Below, piece by piece: positions 1 through 8,703 of a stretch of DNA of 64,000 nucleotides; the first letter of the stretch is position 1, and the number at the start of each line of letters is the position of its first letter. The stretch comes from Dehalococcoidia bacterium (lineage in GTDB: Bacteria > Chloroflexota > Dehalococcoidia > Tepidiformales > Tepidiformaceae). The notes beneath the pieces were generated by a model. The model was not told the DNA's origin, did no database searches, and saw only the letters and a program-made list of their open reading frames with translations. Both the position numbers and the translations under genes were made by a program. The DNA is taken from NCBI GenBank assembly GCA_020432045.1, contig JAGQHB010000075.1, forward strand, positions 42,579-106,578, read 5' to 3'.

Positions 1-562
1 CCGCCCGGCTGAAGCCAAGTGCCACGATCGTCTCCACCACATCCGCCACCAACCGCGTCCCCTCCAGCGCTCGTACATCGACAGGAAGTGCGATTCCCGA
101 ATCCTGCATCGCCGCCTCGGCCACAACCTTGCCCCGCAACGTCGCGATGATCTTGTCCGCGCTTCGTGCGCCGATTCCGGGCAGTTTCGAAAGTGCCGTC
201 CGATCCTCCTGCTCGATCGCCCTGGCAATCGTGCTCACCGAGACCGTCATCGCCTTCGCCGCCTTCGAAGGCCCCAACCCCTCGACCGTGATGAACTTCC
301 GGAAGAAATCTCGTTCCGCCCGCCGCAGGAATCCCACCAACACCGGTACCGGCTGGTTCGCCGAAGCCGAGTAATGGATGTGCAGCCCGACCTCGGGTCC
401 TTCGCCCGCCTCCGCTATCTCCCCGTCTCCGGCCAGCACCTGCACTTCGGGCCAGAGGAACAGTGGCAGCAGCACCTCGTACCGCACCCCCGCGACATCC
501 ACCTCCACCGACGGCCCGGCGATGTCCATCCTCGCAAGAGTCCCTCGCAGGTGCGTGATCAC
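1..562 (-). CDS. ruvA: Holliday junction branch migration protein RuvA (3' end cut by window edge)
   Basis: DNA-binding subunit of the RuvAB complex that recognises four-way junctions and loads the RuvB helicase. About 187 residues are visible. The N-terminal OB-fold begins ITHLRGTLARMDIAG, followed by two helix-hairpin-helix motifs (around GLGPSKAAKAM and LPGIGARSADKI) and the start of the C-terminal RuvB-contact domain (VVETIVALGFS), which is interrupted by position 1. The start is a GTG at 562-560 with GGAGG seven bases upstream. RuvA is usually 190-205 residues, so only a few residues are missing. ruvB, if adjacent, would lie outside the window. Confidence 0.93.
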   Translation of the reverse strand, partial: MITHLRGTLARMDIAGPSVEVDVAGVRYEVLLPLFLWPEVQVLAGDGEIAEAGEGPEVGLHIHYSASANQPVPVLVGFLRRAERDFFRKFITVEGLGPSKAAKAMTVSVSTIARAIEQEDRTALSKLPGIGARSADKIIATLRGKVVAEAAMQDSGIALPVDVRALEGTRLVADVVETIVALGFSRA

Positions 563-607
563 GATTGTGCCTCCAGGCGCGAATGGTTCGAATTCGTGTA
601 GCGACGG

Positions 608-2386
608 CTAGCTCGGTGTGGCAACTACCTCGTGCTCGCCCTCCAGGGCGCAAACCACTCCGGCTCCCATTACCGCGTAGGCGCGGCCGGGGCCTCCGGT
701 CGGGCGGCTGTAGCCAAACCAGCCGCTATCTACGGCTGTAACTTCCGGGACGGCCAGTGCCACGTCAACTCGGCTCGTGCTGGCCGTTGCGATACCCCGG
801 ATGATCCCATCGGGCCCGGCAATGAGGACGGTGCTCGGCCGCGCGTCTCGCGAGAGGTCCCACGCCCAGCCAGACACCCCGGCCCCCGCCGGGCTCCTGG
901 CGTCCAACGTTGTGTCGAAGAATCCGCGGCAGTCATTCGACGAGATCACATAACGATTCGCCAACGGCGTGTCCAGGAGCTCCGAAAGGTCGTCTCCCCT
1001 GAACACCGAGAGATCGTAGCGTTTCAGGATCGGCACAAATGCCTTGATGTCGCCTGGCGCCGGGTACAGCCGGATGAGTGCCGAATCGTCATACACGCCC
1101 ACGCGTATCGCATCGCTGGTCGCTTCCAAATTATCGAAGGTGTCCGCCCAGGGTTGGACTGCCCACCAGGCAGAGCCAAGGGCGGTCGTGACCAGGAACG
1201 CTCCCGCCACGATGCCTGCCAATCTTGCCCCACGCACCACTCGGAAGCCGCCAGTACTGGCGCTGGCCAGGATAACGATACAGGTCCAAAGAGTGGCCGC
1301 CGGCATCACATATCTCGGAGCCTCAGCCGCTCCGATCCCCAGCGGAGACCGTCCCACGGCAATCAGGCCGATCGTCAGAGACGAAAATAGCACCTGCGCC
1401 ACCAGCAACGTTGTTGCTCCCTCGGCGCGATCCCTTCTCCGCATCGCCTGCGCCAGGACCAGGCCGATTCCCACTAAACCAACGGCGCCGAGCAGCCGGG
1501 CCGCTTGCTGCCCCAACATCGGCAGCACCGGCCCACCGATGACGACGAGTGCGAAGTCGACAACGCGGTCGGGTCTCGCCAGCGATGCCACCGGATCCTG
1601 GCTCTCCGCTGGTTGTGAATACCCGGCAAAGTAGGCAGCGCTGCAAATGATGCCGGCGGTTACGATCGTTATGAGCCAGGCGCGCGGCGCGCGGAGCCAC
1701 CAAGCCATGATCGCAAGTAGCGCCCAAACCCAGATGCCATTCGCCACGCTGTACTGGGACACGATTGCGAGCGCGACCGCCACGCCAACCAGCCCCGTTC
1801 GAACGCGCGGGCGTTTCGCCGAATGAGCTGCTGCAAGTGCGGCAAGTGCTCCCGTCCCAGCCGTATAGCCGATCGTCCAGAGCACTTGGAACGGGATGAT
1901 GAACGTTTCAATTTGTGCCGTCGTGAACTGAAGTGCCAGTGCTGCCGCACAGCACACCACAAACGTTCGCATCCCGATCCGTTGCTGCATATAGAGCCCG
2001 AACGCTGCTGCGCTTAGGACTACTGACTCCGCGAACTGAAGCGTGATGTTTACGGCTGGGTACAGGTAACCCTGTCCGCCGAAGAACTGAAAATCGGCGA
2101 AAAGGACCAGTCGTGGAAACGCCGGCCTGTGCTCATTGTGCTGCGCGAACCAATCGGCAAGACCGTAGTCGCCCGCGCGTAGCCGGCCAAAGTCTGCCAC
2201 CGTCGCCCATTCGTCGTAGTACGGCAGGTTCGTGTGCAAGGCCACGGCCGTCGCGATCGCTTCGGCGAATACAAGGAGTGCTACGATCCCGGTTGCCACC
2301 GTCGCCAGGTCCGCCAGGGTCACGCGCTCAGTCGCACTCCTGGAGTTCACCAGCCCCTCCAGCTGAGCGCGAGTCCGTCTGATCAC
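608..2386 (-). CDS. Polytopic membrane protein of unknown function (possible GT-C-type glycosyltransferase)
   Basis: 592-residue protein with about ten hydrophobic segments spread over residues 25-400, then a soluble C-terminal region of about 190 residues. After the first membrane segment comes a loop containing PYYDEW and HNEHRPAFPRL. Acidic/His-rich first loops of this kind are seen in large lipid-linked-sugar GT-C glycosyltransferases, but I do not recognise the exact family. It is transcribed towards ruvA, 45 bp away, and is divergent from the GT2-GtrA gene at 2494. A role in envelope glycan assembly is inference from fold style and neighbour. Confidence 0.6.
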   Translation of the reverse strand: MIRRTRAQLEGLVNSRSATERVTLADLATVATGIVALLVFAEAIATAVALHTNLPYYDEWATVADFGRLRAGDYGLADWFAQHNEHRPAFPRLVLFADFQFFGGQGYLYPAVNITLQFAESVVLSAAAFGLYMQQRIGMRTFVVCCAAALALQFTTAQIETFIIPFQVLWTIGYTAGTGALAALAAAHSAKRPRVRTGLVGVAVALAIVSQYSVANGIWVWALLAIMAWWLRAPRAWLITIVTAGIICSAAYFAGYSQPAESQDPVASLARPDRVVDFALVVIGGPVLPMLGQQAARLLGAVGLVGIGLVLAQAMRRRDRAEGATTLLVAQVLFSSLTIGLIAVGRSPLGIGAAEAPRYVMPAATLWTCIVILASASTGGFRVVRGARLAGIVAGAFLVTTALGSAWWAVQPWADTFDNLEATSDAIRVGVYDDSALIRLYPAPGDIKAFVPILKRYDLSVFRGDDLSELLDTPLANRYVISSNDCRGFFDTTLDARSPAGAGVSGWAWDLSRDARPSTVLIAGPDGIIRGIATASTSRVDVALAVPEVTAVDSGWFGYSRPTGGPGRAYAVMGAGVVCALEGEHEVVATPS

Positions 2387-2493
2387 TGGCGGATGATACC
2401 TCGTACAACTGGGGCCATACGCCTCCCGCTACCTGGTCTGCGTCGTATGCTTCGTGCGGTGAATAGTAGGCTCTGGCCGCGACGAGACAATGA

Positions 2494-3657
2494 ATGGCCG
2501 GTTTGCCCTTGGTGAATCTCCCCGATGGGGCCGGATCGCCGGCTCAGCTCCCCGTCCTGAGCATCGTCATTCCCGCCCGGAACGAGGCCGGGAACATCGC
2601 GGCGCTCCTTGCCGCGCTCGACCGCGAACTGGCACACGTCTCCCGCGAATACGTGCTCGTCGACGATAGCGACGACGACACGCCTCAGAAGGCCCGCGAT
2701 GCCCGGCCGCAAGCTCCGCTCAACGTCTGCCACCGGGGTGCCGGCGAACGGCACGGCGGCCTGGGCGGCGCCGTCACACTGGGTATGCGCAGCGCCCGTG
2801 GTCGTTGGGCATGCGTCATGGACGCCGACCTGCAACACCCCCCCGAGGCTGTAAGGCGACTCCTGGAAGCGGCCCAGGGAGAGGCATTCGACCTCGTCGT
2901 TGCCAGCCGTTACGTCGAGGGTGGCTCCGCAGCAGGTCTGAGTAGCCCGGTGCGCAAGTTTGTTTCGAGGCTGGCGTCACGGCTGCCCCGCTGGCTCCTG
3001 TACCCCCGCATCGGCGCCGTGTCCGATGTCGTGAGCGGCTTCTTCCTCGTGCGCCGCGACGCGGTCGATTGGGCAGCGCTCCGGCCTCGCGGATTCAAGA
3101 TTTTGCTCGAACTGATGGCCCGTACCCCCGGCCTCCGTGCTACCGAAATCCCGTATACGTTCGGCGAACGGACCGCCGGTGAGTCAAAGGCAAGCTTGCG
3201 CGAAGGGGTTCGATTCCTCAGGCAACTCGTTTCTCTCTGGTTGTCCGAACCCGGCGCTGGCCGGCTCTGGAAGTTCCTCGCCGTCGGCGCCACTGGACTC
3301 GCGGTCAACGCGGCAGCTTTCGCCGCCGTCCATCGTGCCGGCGCCTCGCCCTTCCTCGCGTGGATTGCCGGTGTCGAAACGTCCGTCCTCTCCAACTTCG
3401 CGCTCAACGCACTCGTCACCTTCAGGGACCGTCTGGTGCTCCGTCGCGGCACACAGGTCGCCGCTGCGCTCGCCGGCTACCATGCAGCAACCGTCGTTGG
3501 CATTGCCGTCAACGCTGTAATCTTCTCGGCCGGTGTCGCCGCCACAGATATCGACCCACTCGCCTGGGCGATGCTCAGCGCCACCGCCGGTGCGCTCGTG
3601 AACTACAGCCTGGCTGGCCGAATCGCCTTTCGGCGACGCCCGGCCCCATGGATCTGA
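2494..3657 (+). CDS. Dolichol-phosphate-mannose-synthase-like glycosyltransferase (GT2) fused to GtrA membrane domain
   Basis: 387-residue protein expected to transfer a sugar from an NDP-sugar to a polyprenyl phosphate. Residues 20-240 form a GT2 domain: LSIVIPARNEAGNI nucleotide-binding start, VLVDDSDDDT, then the metal-binding D-x-D in MDADLQHPP. Residues 255-380 form a GtrA domain with four membrane segments (WKFLAVGATGLAVN onward). GtrA partners move or present the lipid-linked sugar across the membrane. The start ATG at 2494 has a nearby alternative ATG at 2490 in another frame. The divergent neighbour at 608-2386 is a possible partner in glycan assembly. Confidence 0.88.
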   Translation: MAGLPLVNLPDGAGSPAQLPVLSIVIPARNEAGNIAALLAALDRELAHVSREYVLVDDSDDDTPQKARDARPQAPLNVCHRGAGERHGGLGGAVTLGMRSARGRWACVMDADLQHPPEAVRRLLEAAQGEAFDLVVASRYVEGGSAAGLSSPVRKFVSRLASRLPRWLLYPRIGAVSDVVSGFFLVRRDAVDWAALRPRGFKILLELMARTPGLRATEIPYTFGERTAGESKASLREGVRFLRQLVSLWLSEPGAGRLWKFLAVGATGLAVNAAAFAAVHRAGASPFLAWIAGVETSVLSNFALNALVTFRDRLVLRRGTQVAAALAGYHAATVVGIAVNAVIFSAGVAATDIDPLAWAMLSATAGALVNYSLAGRIAFRRRPAPWI

Positions 3658-4101
3658 ACGCGGCGGAGACGGGTCGAAGCCCGCATCGCTTCTCTTGCGC
3701 AGATCTCGACCTAAGCCGCTTCACCATGCCCAAAGAATTTCTCCAATCCCGCGACCGCTGCTCGGCGCACTGTCCGGTTAACCAGATTGGGTCGAATTCC
3801 GTTACAGGGTTGACACCCTTTCGTCAGTTGACGCAGAGTGTCCGTCAAGGTGGACGAAAGTCCGTCTTTCTTGGATCAACCCTCCACCAGTCCCGGCTGC
3901 AACCGGGATGGGTCGGCGCGAAGAGTGCAGCACATCCGCCGTTTGGCAGGCGTGCAGAGGCCCGGAAAGGAGTGCTCTCCCCCCTCACAAGCACGTTAAC
4001 GACTATCCCCAAAGTCGATCGTCCTCGGCCGCAAGGCCATCAGGCTCTGTGCACGAAAAAGTTGCACACGAGCAAATTCTCAAAGGGAGAGAACCTTCTA
4101 C
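3658..4101 (+). other. Gene-free 444-bp region: structured 5' leader of the TasA-like gene
   Basis: No coding gene is supported here. On the plus strand it holds a chain of short perfect hairpins: AGGGT/ACCCT (3806-3819), TTGACG/CGTCAA (3828-3848), GGAC-GAAA-GTCC with a GNRA loop (3852-3863), TCCCGG/CCGGGA (3891-3908), GGCC-GCAA-GGCC with a GNRA loop (4027-4038), GTGCA/TGCAC (4049-4067) and TTCTC/GAGAA (4077-4093). The last hairpin holds the purine-rich ribosome-binding sequence AAAGGGAG in its loop. The density of hairpins and GNRA loops suggests a folded RNA leader. I could not match it to a known riboswitch class. Confidence 0.45.
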
Positions 4102-4584
4102 ATGCGCAAGATTTTCGGCGGCGCCATGCTCTTTTCGGCAGTTGGCGCGACCATCCTCGGCGGTGCCCTCGCATGGCAGGACACCCAGATCACCGACTTC
4201 GAGACCGTCGACGTCGGAACAGTTGCGTTTGCCATCGACTACACCGAGGCGCCCGGCGCAATGCTCGGACCCAACGACGATTCTCCGAACCTCGTCGGTG
4301 GTGGCCTTCTGAGCAACACCGGCAGCCTCAACCTCTACTGGGTCGGTGGGGCGGTTGGCATGGCTGGCACAAGCAACAACGCCACCTGCAATGCTGCCAA
4401 CTTCGTTGGCACCGTGACGCCGCTTGCTGACCTTGCCTTCGGCGGAGAGCTCAGCGCTGGTGAGCTCGGTCAGCAAGGCTTCCAGGTCGATATTGCCGTC
4501 AAGTCGTCGGCTCCTGAGGCCTGCATGGGTGAGACCCTCACCTACACCGTCGCCGTCACCATGGGCACCCAGCCCGTAAACTAG
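4102..4584 (+). CDS. TasA/camelysin-like secreted protein (SipW-dependent)
   Basis: 160-residue exported protein. Residues 1-24 form a signal peptide (basic MRK, hydrophobic LFSAVGATILGG, then ALA before WQDTQITDF). The remaining beta-rich, acidic-neutral body has the short length and D-rich start typical of camelysin/TasA-type proteins that build surface or biofilm fibres. An SD (AGGGAG) lies ten bases before ATG 4102. A strong terminator follows, and the SipW-like signal peptidase starts 134 bp downstream, the classical pairing for this family. Two cysteines (in NATCNAA and EACMGE) could form a disulfide. Function is assigned from context and leader more than from sequence identity. Confidence 0.7.
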   Translation: MRKIFGGAMLFSAVGATILGGALAWQDTQITDFETVDVGTVAFAIDYTEAPGAMLGPNDDSPNLVGGGLLSNTGSLNLYWVGGAVGMAGTSNNATCNAANFVGTVTPLADLAFGGELSAGELGQQGFQVDIAVKSSAPEACMGETLTYTVAVTMGTQPVN

Positions 4585-4627
4585 GTCTGAATGTTCGACG
4601 CCATGCGGCGTCGGTCACAACCTTTCG

Positions 4628-4675
4628 TTTGGTGGCGGGAGCGGTTAGCTCCCGCCACCAAACGCACTCCTTTTT
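4628..4675 (+). terminator. Strong intrinsic terminator after the TasA-like gene
   Basis: A 15-bp perfect stem (4628-4642 pairing with 4648-4662, loop GGTTA), followed after eight bases by TTTTT (4671-4675). It separates the secreted protein gene from the signal peptidase gene and could set a high ratio of substrate to peptidase. Confidence 0.85.
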
Positions 4676-4718
4676 CATCGAAGCCGAGGGGTCGCAGTTG
4701 GGCTTGTAACCCGTTCAT

Positions 4719-6089
4719 ATGCTGGAACAAGAAAATAAGCACTGGATTCTTGCTGTTGTCAGCGCTTTCGGTGGCATCCTATTTGGGCTTTCCATCGCCG
4801 CCGCTGCTGTAGCCCTTTTTGCTACGCTCTTTCTCAACTATCACATTATTTCGGTAAAGACTGGCTCGATGGCGCCCGCCATCGAAAAAGGTGACTTCGT
4901 TGTCGTCCGCCCTGCTCGCATCGACAAGATCAAGCAGGGAGACGTCATCCTCTTCAATCAGGCGAATACCGGTCTCCCGTTTGTCCATCGCGTCATCGGT
5001 ATCCGCGAAAACCAACTCAACATCGTCGATGGAGACCAGAAGCTCATCAGCCAGAAGCGTGAGTTCTTCTTCACCACGAAAGGCGACGCCAACACGGCTA
5101 ACGACGGCGGGACCGTCTCCAAGAACGAATACATCGGTCGCGTCTGGTTCCACGTCCCGACTTTCGGCATCGTTGCCGCGGGCCTTTCACCCACGTGGTT
5201 CCTGATCGGACTTGTGGTCTTTTTCGGCGTCCTCTGGGCAGCCTGGGAGGTCTTCCACCGCCGCGGTGGAGGCTCTGGCAGCCGCCGCGCGAAGGGCAAA
5301 GCTCGCAAATCTGGCCGCCCGCTCCCGACCCCCGCAGGCCGTATGGAATTCCGGCGGCGGCCTTCCACGGTGAAGCGGCTCGCCACGAGGGCGACAGACG
5401 CTTTTATTGATGCCGCCGATAGGCTCCTGTACGTGGCCCAGATCGTGCCGTCCCGGCTCCGATCGTTCGTCACCGGCAAGACCCGTCCACAGATGCACCG
5501 GCCAACTCGTGGCCTCGTCCGTACAGGTTCCGGCCTCTGGATCCTGCTCCCGGCCGCCGTCTGGATTGCAGCGATTGGTATCATGCTTGGCGCCTCCGCC
5601 TTCGCCGCTCCAGGAACTCCCGGCCGGTGGGAGGGTCAGGCAGAGGTTGGCGGACAGATTAAGGTCAAGGTCGTCACGCCGACGCCCACGCGTACGCCCT
5701 ACGGGTACAAGGCGCCGAGCCCTTCGCCGAGTCCGGGCCAGCAACAGGCGCCTGCACCGTCCGGCCCCAGCTGTAACGACGTCGTCGCAACACCGGCCCC
5801 CACGTCCCGGTCTTTCAATCCGTTCGGACATGGCAGCAACAACCGGGTGTCGACGCCTGAACCCGCCGCGACATGTGAGCCCACCCCGGCGCCGACAGCA
5901 ACCGTGACGCCGTCCCCGTCGCCTCCGGTCACGGAAGAGCCAACGGCAACCGAGGAACCGACTGCAACCGAGGAACCGACTGCGACGGAGGAGCCAACGG
6001 CAACCGAAGAGCCAACGGCAACCGAGGAACCGACTGCAACGGAAGAGCCAACGGCAACGGAAGAGCCAACGGCAACCGCGACTTCCTGA
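4719..6089 (+). CDS. SipW-like (archaeal/ER-type) signal peptidase I with extra TM and Pro/Thr-rich repeat tail
   Basis: 456-residue membrane peptidase, probably processing the TasA-like protein upstream. TM1 spans about residues 10-40. The catalytic Ser50 lies in KTGSMAP, and His90 in PFVHRVIGI replaces the bacterial general-base Lys, as in ER/archaeal/SipW enzymes. Asp123 and Asp129 lie in the TKGDANTANDGG box. TM2 is about residues 158-178. The family normally ends near residue 190, but here a basic linker, a third TM (about 270-295) and a long Pro/Thr/Ser tail follow, ending in eight TEEPTA repeats. The tail would lie outside the cell and could span or bind the wall. No strong SD is seen at ATG 4719. 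Confidence 0.85.
   Translation: MLEQENKHWILAVVSAFGGILFGLSIAAAAVALFATLFLNYHIISVKTGSMAPAIEKGDFVVVRPARIDKIKQGDVILFNQANTGLPFVHRVIGIRENQLNIVDGDQKLISQKREFFFTTKGDANTANDGGTVSKNEYIGRVWFHVPTFGIVAAGLSPTWFLIGLVVFFGVLWAAWEVFHRRGGGSGSRRAKGKARKSGRPLPTPAGRMEFRRRPSTVKRLATRATDAFIDAADRLLYVAQIVPSRLRSFVTGKTRPQMHRPTRGLVRTGSGLWILLPAAVWIAAIGIMLGASAFAAPGTPGRWEGQAEVGGQIKVKVVTPTPTRTPYGYKAPSPSPSPGQQQAPAPSGPSCNDVVATPAPTSRSFNPFGHGSNNRVSTPEPAATCEPTPAPTATVTPSPSPPVTEEPTATEEPTATEEPTATEEPTATEEPTATEEPTATEEPTATEEPTATATS
5931..6074 (+). repeat. Eight tandem 18-bp repeats encoding TEEPTA
   Basis: In-frame tandem units of 18 bp, each coding T-E-E-P-T-A, eight in a row at the 3' end of the signal peptidase gene. Units differ at synonymous positions (GAA/GAG, CCA/CCG, ACG/ACC/ACT), so the peptide is conserved while the DNA has diverged. 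Array length may vary between strains. Confidence 0.9.
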
Positions 6090-6139
6090 CCTGACGCTGC
6101 GTCCTTTGCCGATGGAATAGTGCCCGGGCTTCCGTCTTT

Positions 6140-6168
6140 TTGGTCGTTGGCCACTCCGCCTGTACTAT
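6140..6168 (+). promoter_or_regulatory. Candidate promoter giving a leaderless ClC transcript
   Basis: TTGGTC at 6140-6145, a 17-bp spacer, then TACTAT at 6163-6168. Transcription would start about seven bases later, at or next to ATG 6176. A weak GGAG at 6170-6173 lies too close to act as a normal SD. Confidence 0.4.
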
Positions 6169-6175
6169 CGGAGCC

Positions 6176-8215
6176 ATGGCAGCTACGGCGGTTCTACGCC
6201 GCGAGACTGGCCGCCGCCTCCGACGTGCAAGCTCGCAACCAATCTCTCGCGCAATCTGGCTCGGGGTTCTCATCGGGCTTGTGTCAGGCCTCGGTGCAAT
6301 CCTCTTTTCCGAAGCAATCATCTTCGCCACCGAGCATCTCCTCGGTGCTGCCGCGGGCTTTCACCCCCCGGAACCCCTCGGTGAGGGTGGACCGGGCAGC
6401 GACGCGTTTGACGCTCCCGACCGCCTCTGGGTTCTCCCGCTGATCCTCGGCTTCGGCGGCCTGATGTCCGGCATCCTCGTTTACTACCTGGCGCCCGAGG
6501 CAGAGGGCCACGGCACCGACGCCGCGATAGAGGCGTTCCACCTCAAGGGCGGACGCACCCGCCTTCGTGTCATCCCCGTGAAACTCCTCGCTTCGGCCTT
6601 CACCATCGGTTCCGGTGGTGCTGCCGGCCGCGAAGGCCCGACCGCGCAGATTGGCGGTGGCTTCGGTTCCTTCATCGCCGACCGTCTTAACCTCGGAGCG
6701 ATAGAGCGGCGGAAAGCCCTGGCCGCTGGCATGGGCGCCGGCATTGGGGCTATCTTCCGCGCACCTCTGGGCGGCGCAATGATGGCTGCCGAGGTGATGT
6801 ACACCCATGACTTCGAGGCCGACGTAATCCTCTTGGGCCTGATCTCATCAATCGTCGCCTACGCCGTCTTCGGCTCGTACTACGACTACTCCCCGATGTT
6901 TGGAAACACGGCCGACTTCGAGTTTAAGCACGCTTACGAACTGTTGTATTACGCCGGGCTTGGCGCCGTCTGCGGACTCATGGGTATCCTCTACGTCCGC
7001 GGTTTTTACGGCACTCATGCTCTTTTCAAGCGCCTCAACGTCCCCTGGATTGCCAAGCCGGTGATCGGTGGCGTCCTTGCCGGTTGCATCGGTATGGTGA
7101 TTCCAGAGTCCATCCACGTCGGCTATGGCTGGGTCCAGCGCTCGCTCACCGTCGAGCAGCTGGCCGATTTCAGCCCATGGCTTCTTCTCGCGCTGCCATT
7201 TGCAAGGATCGCTACCACATCCCTCACTGTGGGGTCCGGTGGTTCAGGCGGTATCTTCGGCCCCGGCATGGTCATCGGCGGTGTCACGGGCGCACTCGCG
7301 TTTCGTATCTTTCACGATGTCCCTGGGTTTCCCCAGGAGCCCGGTCCCGTCGTCATCATCGGTATGATCGCGATGTTTGGAAGCGTGTCGCACGCTCCCC
7401 TCGCCATGCTCCTGATGGTCGGGGAAATGACTGGGAACCTCTCGCTGCTTGCACCCGCTATGGTTGCCGTTGCTGTCGCAACCCTCCTCGTCGGTGACAT
7501 CACGATCTACAAGAGCCAGGTGCCTACGCGCGCGGACTCTAATGCCCACCGCCACCGTTTCGCCTTCCCGTTGTTGAGTGCGCTTCCGGCTCAGCGCGCC
7601 GTTTCGCCATTACCTCAGATACCGGACGACTACAGCCTCCTCCAGGCGATTTCCGTGGTGGAGTCCTCCGGCAGTACGCAAGCGGTCGTCGTTGCAGCCA
7701 ATGGCACGCTCGTTGGCGATGTCAGCCTGGAGTCGCTGCGCGCGGGTGCTGCCGAAAACGCGAACCAGCCTGTGACTGCGATCGCCGGCAGGATTCCCTC
7801 GACGATCCCCGCTGATATGCCGCTTGATGAAGCACTCGACCGGTTGACCGCACAGGAGCGCCGTTGGCTGCCCGTCGTCGACCAGCACGACCGTGGGCGT
7901 ATCCTCGGAGCCTTTGACGCCGCCGCTCTCATTCGATCATACCGGCGTGCCGTGAGCTCTCAGGTGCGCCCACTGACGCCCGTCGATGAGGACGTCAGCA
8001 CCCTGGAGCTAACGCTCCCGGAGGCCTCGCCCGTGGCTGGCCTGCGTCTTTCCGAGGCCAACCTGCCGCCTGGCGTCCGCATCCTCACGGTTGAGCGTGA
8101 CGGCCATGTGACGCCCCCCGATGGTTCGACGCTACTCGAAGTCGGGGACCGTCTCACGATCGCTCTCCCGGCCACCACCAGTGCCCGTGTCCTCACGCGC
8201 TTCCTTGGGGACTAG
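6176..8215 (+). CDS. ClC-family chloride channel/transporter with CBS and TrkA-C domains
   Basis: 679-residue inner-membrane ClC protein. Residues about 20-440 are the membrane domain with the family signatures: GSGGAAGREGP, holding the gating Glu, and the later GSGGSGGIFGPG chloride-binding loop. A cytoplasmic region of two CBS motifs (about 470-600) follows, then a C-terminal TrkA-C-like domain (about 610-675, GVRILTVERDG... LLEVGDRLTIALP), which usually binds nucleotide or another ligand. ATG 6176 is preferred over an in-frame TTG at 6140, which overlaps the promoter-like sequence. Whether it is a channel or an H+/Cl- exchanger cannot be settled from this reading. Confidence 0.92.
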   Translation: MAATAVLRRETGRRLRRASSQPISRAIWLGVLIGLVSGLGAILFSEAIIFATEHLLGAAAGFHPPEPLGEGGPGSDAFDAPDRLWVLPLILGFGGLMSGILVYYLAPEAEGHGTDAAIEAFHLKGGRTRLRVIPVKLLASAFTIGSGGAAGREGPTAQIGGGFGSFIADRLNLGAIERRKALAAGMGAGIGAIFRAPLGGAMMAAEVMYTHDFEADVILLGLISSIVAYAVFGSYYDYSPMFGNTADFEFKHAYELLYYAGLGAVCGLMGILYVRGFYGTHALFKRLNVPWIAKPVIGGVLAGCIGMVIPESIHVGYGWVQRSLTVEQLADFSPWLLLALPFARIATTSLTVGSGGSGGIFGPGMVIGGVTGALAFRIFHDVPGFPQEPGPVVIIGMIAMFGSVSHAPLAMLLMVGEMTGNLSLLAPAMVAVAVATLLVGDITIYKSQVPTRADSNAHRHRFAFPLLSALPAQRAVSPLPQIPDDYSLLQAISVVESSGSTQAVVVAANGTLVGDVSLESLRAGAAENANQPVTAIAGRIPSTIPADMPLDEALDRLTAQERRWLPVVDQHDRGRILGAFDAAALIRSYRRAVSSQVRPLTPVDEDVSTLELTLPEASPVAGLRLSEANLPPGVRILTVERDGHVTPPDGSTLLEVGDRLTIALPATTSARVLTRFLGD

Positions 8216-8297
8216 TGCCGCCATCGCCCGCGCCGGGCCACCGGTGGTGGATGGTCAATCATTTGTGCAATGGCCCTGAGTCGTCTGGCTCGGTGGG

Positions 8298-8690
8298 CTA
8301 CGACGCAGGCGCTACCGCTTCTCCCTCCACGACCGTTTCGCCTTTCTGGTTTTCGGTCCAGACGCGAATCGTCGCTAGCCCGTCGGCGATGCTTACGACC
8401 TCGGCTTTCGACGTCAGCGTGTCGCCGGGCCACACCTGGCGTGTGAAACGCACGCCGTACTTCTTGAGGCTCGCCGCCCCAAGCCAATCCGTGAGCATTC
8501 GCGCCGTGAGCCCCATGGAAAACATGCCGTGTGCGAACACGCTCGGATAGCCCGCATTCCCGGTCGCCACGGTGTCATCGTGATGGAGCGGGTTGAAATC
8601 ACCGCTGGCGCCCGCGTACTTCACTACGTGCGTGCGGTTGACGTTTTCGATGACCACAGCCTCGTGGGTATCGCCTACTTTCAGTGCCAT
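8298..8690 (-). CDS. MaoC-like (R)-specific enoyl-CoA hydratase / dehydratase, C-terminal-type half
   Basis: 130-residue hot-dog-fold protein. It carries the hydratase-2 core YAGASGDFNPLHHDD, with the catalytic Asp and His, followed by YPSVFAHGMFSMGL. It should hydrate or dehydrate 2-enoyl/3-hydroxyacyl thioesters. ATG 8690 begins MALKVGDTH, the usual family start, with AGGTGAGG just upstream; a longer in-frame extension to 8765 overlaps the neighbour and is unlikely. The upstream gene (8704-9192) codes the complementary N-terminal-type half, so the two probably form a heterodimer like mycobacterial HadAB. Confidence 0.85.
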   Translation of the reverse strand: MALKVGDTHEAVVIENVNRTHVVKYAGASGDFNPLHHDDTVATGNAGYPSVFAHGMFSMGLTARMLTDWLGAASLKKYGVRFTRQVWPGDTLTSKAEVVSIADGLATIRVWTENQKGETVVEGEAVAPAS

Positions 8691-8703
8691 CGTCCTCACC
8701 TTC

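Noticed and set aside
632..1390. Long open frames on the strand opposite to clear genes (for example 632-1390, 14038-15654, 16981-18177)
   Set aside because: They lie antisense to genes with strong family matches, are rich in Arg/Pro/His as expected from GC-rich shadow frames, and show no family motif or SD.
3810..3838. Consensus TTGACA (3810-3815) as a -35 for the TasA-like gene
   Set aside because: No AT-rich -10 occurs 16-18 bp downstream; the sequence is part of a hairpin.
3800..4101. c-di-GMP riboswitch in the TasA leader
   Set aside because: The GNRA hairpins are suggestive, but the conserved GEMM core order and sequence are not found.
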